This document shows, piece by piece, positions 48,601 through 56,579 of a stretch of DNA of 64,000 bases. Below the pieces are notes generated by a model. The model saw nothing but the letters and a program-made list of their open reading frames with translations. It was not told the DNA's origin and did not search any database. Each line of letters starts with the position of its first letter. The stretch's first letter is position 1. Position numbers and translations under genes: made by a program. Origin of the DNA: Bacteroidales bacterium (lineage in GTDB: Bacteria; Bacteroidota; Bacteroidia; Bacteroidales; F082); NCBI GenBank assembly GCA_016290215.1, contig JAEETH010000005.1, forward strand, positions 1-64,000. The letters are read 5' to 3'.

Positions 48601-51600
48601 CAATGACTTCTTCGTCAATGAGACGGCCGACTTTAGCCATACTCCCGACAAGATTTACTTCTCAAACGGAGGTACGACTGATGTGAGTAAAATCAATGGA
48701 GCCGAAACGGAGGGCATTCTTTCAAACACGAATAATGTCATTCTCTTGCATGTGAACCCGATAAAGGTGGGATGGAACTATGCTTGCGTTGACGACCCGG
48801 CTAATGGACTACGGCAGATACTCAGTTGCACCAGAGACGACGGTCAGGTGATTCCGCTCAGCAATGTGTGGATTTCCCATGTGACCATGCTTGATGAAGG
48901 TGCGCCCGTCCATGAGAACAAGCTCCATATCGTTGACACCTTGTCGACTCGAGAAATGACTACCTATACGTTGTATTACGACCAGGATTTGCATTATGAC
49001 ATTGCCGTCACAATCAATCCGGAAGAAGGTGGTACGGTTGCGGGAGGAGGTGTTTATGATGTTGGTGAAATCGTTACGTTGGAAGCCATTCCCAACGAAG
49101 GCTACACCTTTATCAACTGGACGGAAAATGGCGAGGAGGTCTCCACTGAGGCCATTTATAGCTTTACGGTTAGCGGAGACAGAGACTTGGTGGCAAACTT
49201 CGACCTCAACGACACAGGGCTATTGAGTGGTTTGTTCTCTGTGAACGAACACTCACAAGTAAACTTCTCGCAAGGCAACCTGCAATACCAAGCTTCCACA
49301 AACACATGGAAGTTTGCCGAGAAACAGTATGACTATGTTGGTAGCGACAATAGTAACATTTCTGAAACTTATGGCGGCTGGATTGATCTCTTCGGCTGGG
49401 GTACGAGTGGCTTCAACCATGGTGCTGTCTGTTATCAGCCTTGGAGTACGAGCCGAACCAGTAGCGACTACTATGCCTATGGCCAATACACCTACAACCT
49501 CTACGACCAGACAGGCCAAGCCGATTGGGGATACAATGCAATAAGCAATGGTGGCAACATGACACATCAATGGCGCACTTTGACTCTTGACGAATGGGTT
49601 TATGTCCTCAATATACGCAGCACGACAAGCGGCATCCGTTATGCCAAGGCACAGGTGAACAATGTGAATGGCCTCATCTTGTTACCCGACAATTGGAGCG
49701 CAAGCACCTATAGTCTAAGCAATACGAACCAAAGTGGCGCGAGTTACAACAGCAATGTGATTTCTGCTACGCAATGGAACACATTGGAGGCTGCAGGCGC
49801 AGTTTTCCTGCCTGCTGCAGGCTGTCGCATCAGGGTTACCCTCTACGGTGAGGGAACTTGGGGGGGCTACTGGTTGGCCTCGTACAAAGATAGCGAGGCC
49901 GCTTATTATGTGGACTTCAACGATGGTTACATCAACACTATCAATACGCACTACCGTTCCTTTGGCTTTTCTGTGCGCCTTGTTTGCCCCGCCGAGAATT
50001 ATTCCTATACCATCAATACTACTGCCAACCCCGAAGTGGGCGGCGGAGTGAGCGGCGGTGGTGCCTACGAAGAGGGCACCACTTGCACGCTCACAGCAAC
50101 AGCTAACGAGGGCTACACTTTCACTAATTGGACCGAGAACGGAGTGGTGGTTTCCACTGAGGCCACTTATAGCTTTACGGTTATGGGGGATAGGAATTTG
50201 GTGGCTTACTTTGTGGAAGGAGATGTGTGTGCCATCACGTTTGACCTCAACGATTCGTATGGCGACGGCTGGAATGGCAATTACTTGGTGGTGAGCTATG
50301 GCGACATTACCGAGCAACTTACGGTTGAAAGTGGCTCTTATGCTTCTCATACATTACAAATCCCCGATGGAGGCCATGTGGAATTGACTTGGATTCCTGA
50401 TTCATGGATTGAAGAATGTTCTTTCTCTGTAAGCTATGAAAATGGCAATGTGATATACTATGGAAGTAACATGAGTAGCGGTTTCTCGTATGGGTTCGAT
50501 GTGGATTGTGTTGGGATGCCTGCGACAATATTCGACATCATGGCCACAGCTGATCCTGTTAATGGTGGAACTGTGACAGGTACAGGTGAATTTGAATATG
50601 GCTCTACTTGTACTTTGACGGCAACAGCCAATGAGGGATACACTTTCATGTACTGGACATTGAATGGAAATCAGGTGTCGTCTGCATCCGTGTATTCATT
50701 TATTGTTACAGGCGACGGGAACTTGGTGGCACATTTCACACTTCCTTTGAATATTGCAACCTCAGCTAATCCCGCTGAAGGTGGTACGGTGAGTGGATTC
50801 GGTTCTTATGATTACGGTGCCACATGCACTTTAACCGCCACGTCAAATGAAGGTTATGTTTTCCTGAATTGGACGGAGAATGGAACTCAAGTCTACAAGA
50901 ATCCTACTTATGAATTCACCGTAACGAGAAATAGAACTTTGGAAGCTAACTTCATTTCTATTGCATCATTATTATATGTATTAAGCGATGATTTCAACGA
51001 CGGTGTGATTAACTCTGATTATTGGATTGCCTCAGGACCTGATATTATTGAGGAAGACGGCATGATTAAAATGCAGCAAAATGAAACCGATGCATACGTG
51101 GCGTTGGAATCAGTACCCATGCGAATACCTTCCAATAACCAAATCGTTATCGATAGAAGTTTCTTTGTCCATGAACAGCTTTATAATTCATATTGGGGTG
51201 ATCATTATTATTATGGAAGTCTTAATATCAGATTCAATGGAGATGAAGACAACTTAATAGGTATCTGTTACTATGATGATGACTACGAAAACAGACACGG
51301 TACGTATTTAATAAATAAACAGGATGGCGAAGTCACCGAGACCCGTATCTGCGATGCTACATTTGATGCTTGGCTATCTGAAAGGATTGTCCTTGATTTA
51401 GCAAATGAAACATTGACTTATTATTTGAATAATGCATTTGTTTCGACGCTTAATGTCCCTGGAATCGCGTCACAACAAATGGATTATTATACGGTATGGT
51501 TTAATCCATACGGCTGGTGGACGGGCCATTATCACAATATGGATTATGTAAATATTAATGTTGATGATATGTTCCTATTGGCTTCGTTGAGCGATGACTT

Positions 51601-54600
51601 CAACGATGGTGTCATTGCCCCTGAACTGTGGACATACACTGGCAATGCCGTCCTGGAGGAGGATGGTCTACTTAAGCTTCAACAGAACGTCACAGACCAG
51701 GATGTGCTTCTCCGTTCGGTCGACATGCAAATCCCTGAAAACGGGAAAGTGATCATGGATCGCAGATTTATGGTACATTATTCATACGAATACTATTATG
51801 GACGTAATACCATCCGACTAAACGGCGATTCAAATTCTTTCATCCAAATAGATTACATCTATACATATTATTATGATGATTCCTACCATAATGACCTAAA
51901 AACGGGAATCTATCTCATCACCAAATTGGACGGGGAGTTATCGGAAGTCAGACTCTGTGATTTAAGCTTCGACACATGGCTTACTGAGTATGTGGAAGTG
52001 GACTTTACAGCTGGAACATTGTCCTACATTATGGACACGTTAGTGGCAACGGTGACGATTCCAGGACTTGCGGAGCAGACGGTGAATTACTACAATGTGG
52101 AATATGGTCCCTACGGTTGGTGGACAGGCCATCAACATTATATGGACTATATCAATATCACACCTGAGTCTAGTAGCATCATTGCAGCCACGGTTGAGCC
52201 CGCCGATGGCGGAACGGTCACTGGTGGAGGCACATTCGAATTTGGTCAAACATGCACCTTGACAGCTACACCCAACGAAGGCTACAACTTCATGTATTGG
52301 ACCGAAAATGGTGTAATGGTTTCATCGGATGCCATTTATTCCTTCATAGTTACTGGTGATAGGGATTTGGTTGCCAATTTTTCTGAAGGAGAATCGGTAT
52401 GTAATATTGTCTTCGATTTGTATGACTCTTATGGTGATGGCTATACAGGTAATTATTTGGTTGTGAGTTATGGTGGTATTACTGAACAATTTACAGTTGA
52501 GAGCGGTTCGTTTGCCTCGTATTCTCGTGAAATAGCAACAGGAAGCGATATTTCATTGTCTTGGATTCAAGGATCATACCCAGAGGATTGTTCCTTTGAC
52601 ATCAAGTTCGAAAATGGTGTTTTAATATATCATGGGTCAAATCTTAATGATGGTTTCCAACATGAACTCGACATCAATTGTGCAGTCGCCAATGCGCCAC
52701 GCCTCATTTCAGCTATCGCCATTCCCGAGGAAGGTGGTTCTGTTATGGGTGCTGATATTTATGAAGAAGGTTCTACTTGTACTTTGACGGCATTACCTAA
52801 TGAAGGATATCGTTTCTATTATTGGGCAGAGAATGGGGGTATTGTCTCGTCAGAGGCAAATTATTCATTTGTTGTATCTGCCAACCGAGAGTTGTTGGGC
52901 ATCTTTGGACCGCCGTTGCTCATTTCGGCTACTGCTAACCCAACGGAAGGCGGCACGGTGAGCGGTGCTGGTGAATACGATTACAATAGCACCTGCACGT
53001 TGACGGCAACAGCCAATGAAGGCTATACTTTCATGTACTGGACTGAGAACGGACAGCAAGTTTCTTCTGACGCTACCTATTCTTTCACCGTTACTTCTAG
53101 CCGCAATTTAGTGGCTCACTTCTCACTACCACTGACTATCAACCTCTCGGTGGAACCAATGGAAGGCGGTACAGCCACTGGTTCTGGCATAGTTGATTAT
53201 GGCAATACCTGCACGTTGACGGCAACACCAAATCCAGGTTATTTGTTCTCCTATTGGACCAAAAACGGAAATGTGGTCTCATACGTGTCTCCATATAATT
53301 TTACGGTGACGGAGAATGCAGACTATGTGGCACATTTCGAGGTTGCTCCAGAGGAGGGTATCTGTATCGGAAATCCTGAATCTGCCAACCAATACTTGCC
53401 CAGCTATTCCGTTTACAACTACACCCTTTCACAACAAATCTACACTGCCTCGGAGATTGGCACGGTAGGCTTGATCAACACTTTGTCGTTCTATAACACA
53501 GGAGGAACAAAGACGCGCAATTACGATATCTATTTGGTGCACACTGACAAGACGACATTCGAAAGTGCTACAGACTGGATTACCGTGACAGAAGTCGATC
53601 ACGTATATAGTGGCGACGTGGACATGACCCAAGGCTATTGGACCACCATCGTTCTTGACACGCCTTTTGCTTACGATGGGATCTCCAACCTCGCTGTTGT
53701 CGTGGACGATAATTCAGGAAATTGGACAGGTTGGCCATACATGGATTGTCGCGTGTTTAATACCAATGACGTTCAGGCTATTCAAGTTTACAGCGATGGT
53801 ACCAATTACGACCCATTCAATCCATCTGGCTACATCGGTACGCGTCATTCGGTGAAGAACCAAATCATCTTGGGGTTCTCTTCAACCTGCCACTTCATCA
53901 TAGCAGGCAACTGGAGCACAGCCTCTAACTGGAGCAATGGCACTTTGCCACAAACCGTTGATGAAGTTTTCATCGACGCCCCTTGCCAACTTGACCAAGA
54001 TGCCAAAGTGGCCATGCTGACCGTTTCGGGCGGCCAGTCGCTCACCTTGCAATCAGGCCAAACGCTCACCGTAACGAACACCTTGAACAATACGTCAACT
54101 TTAGGCTTAATCATCGAGGACGGTGCCCAACTCGTTCATGCCTCTGAAAACGTCAGCGCAATGGTGAAGAAAAACATCGCAGGTCATGGCACGAGCAATG
54201 GCAAATATTGCCTTATCTCCAGCCCGCTTACTGAGGCTGTCGACCCTGAAATGTCAAATGTCTATCACCTCCTCAGAGGCAGTTACGACCTCTACGACTG
54301 GCTTCCTAGTGCCTCAGATCGCCTTGAATGGAGAAACTTCAAGGACAACAACTTTATGATGTATCCCGATGGTTTTGGTTACCTTTATGCCAACCGAAAC
54401 GGCGTGGAGCTGAACTTCCCCGGCATCCTCAATCCCAGCAGATACCGCTTTGGCAAAGCCGTAAGCTACGATTCAAGTGATACCGAGCATCCTGGCTGGA
54501 ACCTTATCGGCAACCCCTTTATGTGTAATGCCAAACTTGTCAATGCCAATAATGAGCCTGTGTCTTACTATAGGATGAATGCCGCAGGCGATGGCTTTGT

Positions 54601-56332
54601 AGCGGATACCTCGGGTGCCATAGCCCCTATGGAAGGGGTTTTCTACCAAGCATCGGAGAATGGCACTGTCTACTTCGTTAGGGCAGACAACACTTCGCAG
54701 ATACCGACCTTCACGATAAGCGTTTCCGCCAGCCCAAGCGATGGTGGCTCGGTAAGCGGCGGAACTTATAGGCAAGGACAAATCATTACCCTTAGGGCCA
54801 CGGCCAATGATGGCTTTACTTTCGTGAATTGGACGGAGAACGGTGAAATGGTTTCCACTGACGTCAACTATACCTTTACGGTGGATGGCGATAGAGTTTT
54901 GGTAGCTAATTTCACTGGCGACCACGCCTACGTCGACCTTGGCCTGCCGAGCGGTCTGTTGTGGGCCACCTGCAATGTGGGCGCCACAAGTTCTGAGGGC
55001 TACGGCGACTACTTTGCCTGGGGCGAGACGGAACCCAAGGACACTTACAACTGGAGCACCTACCAATACTGCATGGGCAGCAACAACACGCTAACCAAGT
55101 ACTGCAACAACGCTAATTACGGCTACAACGGCTTCACCGACAACCTGACCACCCTGCTACCCGAGGACGACGCTGCCACGGCCAACTGGGGCTCTGACTG
55201 GCGTGTGCCCACTCAAGAGGAATGGCAGGAACTTCTCGACAACACGACCCATACTTGGACAACCCAAAACGGCGTGAACGGACAACTCTTCACCGCTGCT
55301 AACGGCAACAGTCTCTTCCTGCCCGCTGCCGGCTACCGCTGGTACGATGAGCTTCGCTACGCTGGCAGCTACGGCGACTACTGGTCGAGTTCGCTGGGCA
55401 TCCCGGACTACGCGTGGTACTTCCGCTTCCTTTCGAGCAACGCCTACATGAGCAACTACGGCTACCGCTACTACGGTCGGTCTGTCAGAGCGGTGCGTTC
55501 CGCTTCTCAGAACACTTCCTTTCTTATTGATGCTATTGTCAGTCCAAGCGAAGGCGGCACAGTGACAGGCACTGGTAACTACACTGAAGGCAGCACCTGC
55601 ACCTTGACTGCCACGGCCAACGATGGCTTTATTTTCGTGAATTGGACGGAGAACGGTGAAATGGTTTCCACTGACGTCAACTATACCTTTACGGTGGATG
55701 GCGATAGAGTTTTGGTAGCTAATTTCACTGGCGACCACGCCTACGTTGACCTCGGCCTGCCGAGCGGCCTATTGTGGGCCACCTGCAATGTGGGTGCCGA
55801 CACACCCGAGGGCTATGGTGATTACTTTGCTTGGGGCGAGACCCAGCCGAAGGATTACTACGACTGGAGCACCTACCAGTACTGCATGGGCAGCAGCACC
55901 ACGCTGACCAAGTATTGCAACGAAGCCAGCTACGGTTACAATGGCTTCACCGACAACCTGACCACCCTGTTGCCCGAGGACGACGCCGCCACAGCCAACT
56001 GGGGTAGCGATTGGCGTATGCCCACCAATGAGGAATGGCAGGAACTTCTCGACAACACGACCAACACATGGACAACCCAGAACGGCGTGAACGGACGACT
56101 TTTCACCGCCTCGAACGGCAACAGTCTCTTCCTGCCCGCCGCTGGCTTACGCTACGATAGCATTCTCAACGCTGCTGGCAGTTGGGGCGACTACTGGTCG
56201 AGTTGGCTCGGCACGGACAGCCCGCGCGACGCGTGGAGCTTCGACTTCCATTCGGGCGGATTCAGCGTGTATCATAACAACGTCCGCGGCCTCGGTCGGA
56301 GTGTGCGTCCAGTTCGTTCAGCTCAGAACTAA
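42560..56332 (+). CDS. 4590-residue modular surface protein ending in FISUMP domains
   Basis: The leader ends VGMTKTIAQ; Met10 (42587) may be the true start. In order: a pre-peptidase-like domain (154-307), three B-repeats (312-527), a CNTFNWHG repeat domain, an Fn3-like domain, a long core (722-2135) paralogous to that of the 24351 protein, a FISUMP-like domain (2219-2480; QVNFSQGNLQYQAS, WIDLFGWGTSG), alternating B-repeats and DSYGDGWNG domains, two LamG/concanavalin-like domains (2804-3202; DDFNDGVI, PYGWWTGH), more B-repeats, a SLSQQIYT-type domain (3599-3772), the conserved WNLIGNPFMCNAKLV module (3776-4043), and two FISUMP domains at the C-terminus. The core holds a Pro-rich linker and an AT-rich helical segment (about 46700-47740). 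No T9SS domain is seen. It probably works as a very long surface adhesin. Confidence 0.87.
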   Translation: MKIQIIKSNMEIKFLQMKRALHTSLIVLMLSVVGMTKTIAQQPQQIKVSDINLSNIKTIEERVFIVHSILEKGYYCYTNTRLPNTIDIYVSSDASDELSDFGFFYDHLLYEQLNEFSSLDKTMRGELFVQWRQGVDSEVFRTIYEDFTRGIASENATCETALPFTANGAFSFSAGVNSSSPCGDVYNASCSDPYKCSGTPGQSSSCLSTAPNPAFYYIRITSPGDLNIYLESTPSVDIDFDCWGPFDDITTACGQLSCSNIVDCSYSSSHIENCHINNAQTGEYYILLITNYSNRPCEISFENTGTGSGGDILITTEASPIEGGTVTGTGFYSTGETCTVSAIANSGYIFVNWTENGTPVSTNATYTFSVTGNRALVANFRLSCSVTATSSPSEGGTVAGSGVYAQGTSCTLTATPSLGFSFVNWMESDTVVSTEPNISFTAYYDRTFVANFEIIMHHINVEASHSAAGSVSGGGDYQEGFYATVSAQPNEGFEFFHWTENGASVSTNPNYMFAVWAPRNLVADFKMQITDTMAYTCNTFNWHGHTYSSSGVYYDTLSSYLGIDSIVALHLTVYPSYHYEYTETECGNYFWEGVVYSESGDYSREYQSVYGCDSTFTLHLTILPVRSLGNFTYMSPANNYIDRYTDMDFYWDAIPNANCYDFYFWQGEGGKPNTPMAANITSHSYQVGGLTHGATYHWCVVAKNECEENESATRTFTCQLNPSMTVVPNGWYDFGEVEVGESLIRTISVSGTALTEDISYTYLDNAWGHDAEFFTITPSNWNPTSGGLLHVTFTPEATQLYYNVGIRIASGVFVDTLYFAGSLADRYVFTTNVEGEIYSSNDEITITGHVEDILGNAVSNMGVNVYLIVMGTRITLPTVSDSNGNYTVTYTPRYSESGYYQVGSCAYGYNSNDIHDAFDIPGMSPVSSDFIIWQPYQYETLTGMVEIRNRSRIPINNIQINSISLPNGCSVSFTGVTDLGPLETGQLYYTVTGAQVTSGNSYEEALFQVAADNGLTMNMTCYYYCRQRRGTLDVYPTSIATSMKRYNQKVLSFQIANNGNGETGPITISLPNVEWMSLMGSDTLESLPVGDSCAFSIILAPDENVNLVQYTGSIAVNSANGNGISIPYVIDATSDSTGVLRVDVTDDNTYNGNGDHLAGAFVQLKGYYSLEIVSEGETDENGLFIVENVSEGYYYLTIHATEHKNYEAGIIYIEGGKTNYQNIYLQYQAISYSWVVIPTEIEDEYEFELVADIKTNVPVPVVTVDCPSRIDTLAYGDTIQFNLMVTNQGLVDAYETQLTMPTEFPEYDFIPMIDFIDTLQAKTSVLIPCIVTRTQRNRFDIGNYHCNIGKGRTVSGYWCNSKKEWVEFSFTFRFRVHCDYSGPDNPIVNFPPLLPPTPTPPPTYCPECIPTPPPSGPEHWPWPTDPTNGFDDIATVSQDCTPCWKVAASSVFHAIEAFTGVPIGAFVDFGVYWNENTSYYRDIIHNVKTNPTSLLTQVGPDAMALKDCISATATIPSHFAPSYGWRYNLYKARLAFQEHTSSLSSAASGLASIVSIISRLSECITFSIRDDSEMSIVMDQLEHSVNYYQSALNEMTNLFHDEEWLEEENFDNFVSNFQAVIDTSNYMISSQAAQYLKDVCELTNVNDSIIQRFVDRWNRSVQYWNEDIYTIADLPEGYNDDFIQLDSLMVLPAIEANGAASAYGFESLSDMYNSALDDVYFAVQDHKTDVCAKISVSFKQTMTMTREAFEGTLKIFNGHATDPMQDINVDIVVKDANGVDRTDLFQINVTSLNDITGVDGTGILDAQTEGFAQFLMIPTIEAAPDTTKIYYFGGSFSFLDPFSGSVMTYDLYPVQLKVNPGPNLHVDYFISRHIISDDPLTDTIEAAEPAELAMMISNVGAGNANNVYLQSAQPQIIENQNGLLISFDIVAAAMNGVPRSLGLIDIPFGTIESHSAGIAEWYFTSTLMARVVHSTPHVIHNDSYGNPKLSLVTELNSHELIKAIKAYGSLEDGINDFFVNETADFSHTPDKIYFSNGGTTDVSKINGAETEGILSNTNNVILLHVNPIKVGWNYACVDDPANGLRQILSCTRDDGQVIPLSNVWISHVTMLDEGAPVHENKLHIVDTLSTREMTTYTLYYDQDLHYDIAVTINPEEGGTVAGGGVYDVGEIVTLEAIPNEGYTFINWTENGEEVSTEAIYSFTVSGDRDLVANFDLNDTGLLSGLFSVNEHSQVNFSQGNLQYQASTNTWKFAEKQYDYVGSDNSNISETYGGWIDLFGWGTSGFNHGAVCYQPWSTSRTSSDYYAYGQYTYNLYDQTGQADWGYNAISNGGNMTHQWRTLTLDEWVYVLNIRSTTSGIRYAKAQVNNVNGLILLPDNWSASTYSLSNTNQSGASYNSNVISATQWNTLEAAGAVFLPAAGCRIRVTLYGEGTWGGYWLASYKDSEAAYYVDFNDGYINTINTHYRSFGFSVRLVCPAENYSYTINTTANPEVGGGVSGGGAYEEGTTCTLTATANEGYTFTNWTENGVVVSTEATYSFTVMGDRNLVAYFVEGDVCAITFDLNDSYGDGWNGNYLVVSYGDITEQLTVESGSYASHTLQIPDGGHVELTWIPDSWIEECSFSVSYENGNVIYYGSNMSSGFSYGFDVDCVGMPATIFDIMATADPVNGGTVTGTGEFEYGSTCTLTATANEGYTFMYWTLNGNQVSSASVYSFIVTGDGNLVAHFTLPLNIATSANPAEGGTVSGFGSYDYGATCTLTATSNEGYVFLNWTENGTQVYKNPTYEFTVTRNRTLEANFISIASLLYVLSDDFNDGVINSDYWIASGPDIIEEDGMIKMQQNETDAYVALESVPMRIPSNNQIVIDRSFFVHEQLYNSYWGDHYYYGSLNIRFNGDEDNLIGICYYDDDYENRHGTYLINKQDGEVTETRICDATFDAWLSERIVLDLANETLTYYLNNAFVSTLNVPGIASQQMDYYTVWFNPYGWWTGHYHNMDYVNINVDDMFLLASLSDDFNDGVIAPELWTYTGNAVLEEDGLLKLQQNVTDQDVLLRSVDMQIPENGKVIMDRRFMVHYSYEYYYGRNTIRLNGDSNSFIQIDYIYTYYYDDSYHNDLKTGIYLITKLDGELSEVRLCDLSFDTWLTEYVEVDFTAGTLSYIMDTLVATVTIPGLAEQTVNYYNVEYGPYGWWTGHQHYMDYINITPESSSIIAATVEPADGGTVTGGGTFEFGQTCTLTATPNEGYNFMYWTENGVMVSSDAIYSFIVTGDRDLVANFSEGESVCNIVFDLYDSYGDGYTGNYLVVSYGGITEQFTVESGSFASYSREIATGSDISLSWIQGSYPEDCSFDIKFENGVLIYHGSNLNDGFQHELDINCAVANAPRLISAIAIPEEGGSVMGADIYEEGSTCTLTALPNEGYRFYYWAENGGIVSSEANYSFVVSANRELLGIFGPPLLISATANPTEGGTVSGAGEYDYNSTCTLTATANEGYTFMYWTENGQQVSSDATYSFTVTSSRNLVAHFSLPLTINLSVEPMEGGTATGSGIVDYGNTCTLTATPNPGYLFSYWTKNGNVVSYVSPYNFTVTENADYVAHFEVAPEEGICIGNPESANQYLPSYSVYNYTLSQQIYTASEIGTVGLINTLSFYNTGGTKTRNYDIYLVHTDKTTFESATDWITVTEVDHVYSGDVDMTQGYWTTIVLDTPFAYDGISNLAVVVDDNSGNWTGWPYMDCRVFNTNDVQAIQVYSDGTNYDPFNPSGYIGTRHSVKNQIILGFSSTCHFIIAGNWSTASNWSNGTLPQTVDEVFIDAPCQLDQDAKVAMLTVSGGQSLTLQSGQTLTVTNTLNNTSTLGLIIEDGAQLVHASENVSAMVKKNIAGHGTSNGKYCLISSPLTEAVDPEMSNVYHLLRGSYDLYDWLPSASDRLEWRNFKDNNFMMYPDGFGYLYANRNGVELNFPGILNPSRYRFGKAVSYDSSDTEHPGWNLIGNPFMCNAKLVNANNEPVSYYRMNAAGDGFVADTSGAIAPMEGVFYQASENGTVYFVRADNTSQIPTFTISVSASPSDGGSVSGGTYRQGQIITLRATANDGFTFVNWTENGEMVSTDVNYTFTVDGDRVLVANFTGDHAYVDLGLPSGLLWATCNVGATSSEGYGDYFAWGETEPKDTYNWSTYQYCMGSNNTLTKYCNNANYGYNGFTDNLTTLLPEDDAATANWGSDWRVPTQEEWQELLDNTTHTWTTQNGVNGQLFTAANGNSLFLPAAGYRWYDELRYAGSYGDYWSSSLGIPDYAWYFRFLSSNAYMSNYGYRYYGRSVRAVRSASQNTSFLIDAIVSPSEGGTVTGTGNYTEGSTCTLTATANDGFIFVNWTENGEMVSTDVNYTFTVDGDRVLVANFTGDHAYVDLGLPSGLLWATCNVGADTPEGYGDYFAWGETQPKDYYDWSTYQYCMGSSTTLTKYCNEASYGYNGFTDNLTTLLPEDDAATANWGSDWRMPTNEEWQELLDNTTNTWTTQNGVNGRLFTASNGNSLFLPAAGLRYDSILNAAGSWGDYWSSWLGTDSPRDAWSFDFHSGGFSVYHNNVRGLGRSVRPVRSAQN
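54797..54950 (+). repeat. B-repeat/FISUMP junction, near-identical DNA copy 1
   Basis: Matches 55610-55763 at an offset of 813 bases (271 codons) with very few differences, the same arrangement as at 10575 and 11373 in the other FISUMP gene. Confidence 0.8.
55610..55763 (+). repeat. B-repeat/FISUMP junction, near-identical DNA copy 2
   Basis: Partner of 54797-54950. It leads into the last FISUMP module. Confidence 0.8.
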
Positions 56333-56362
56333 CCTTTGTTTGTTCCGTCACGGGCACGGGTG

Positions 56363-56425
56363 AAAAAGTTGGCGAGCAGGGTGCCTGCGGCAGCAAGCTA
56401 CCTAGCCCTGCTCGGCAACTTTTTT
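56363..56425 (+). terminator. Terminator of the 4590-residue protein gene
   Basis: A long hairpin, AAAAAGTTGGCGAGCAGGG against CCCTGCTCGGCAACTTTTT, with one internal G/G mismatch and a loop of about 24 bases, ending in a T-run. The A-rich left arm means it may also act for the convergent - strand gene. Confidence 0.8.
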
Positions 56426-56445
56426 GTTGCTTCTTGCCGATAGGA

Positions 56446-56569
56446 GATTCCCTTTGGGAATGGAAAGGAGGTTGTTATTAAAAAGCGGCGGCCAATGGAA
56501 CCTACGAATGGTAAGTGTCATTAGCCGCCGCATTATAAAATGAGGCTAACTCCATTCCCAAAGGGAATC
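56446..56569. repeat. Nested inverted repeat, MITE- or REP-like
   Basis: The outer 19-bp arms (56446-56464 and 56551-56569) pair perfectly, and each contains the small palindrome ATTCCC-TTT-GGGAAT or its complement. An inner stem, GCGGCGGC (56485-56492) with GCCGCCGC (56524-56531), continues past one mismatch. The whole lies between convergent genes. Confidence 0.75.
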
Positions 56570-56579
56570 CCAATAAGCC

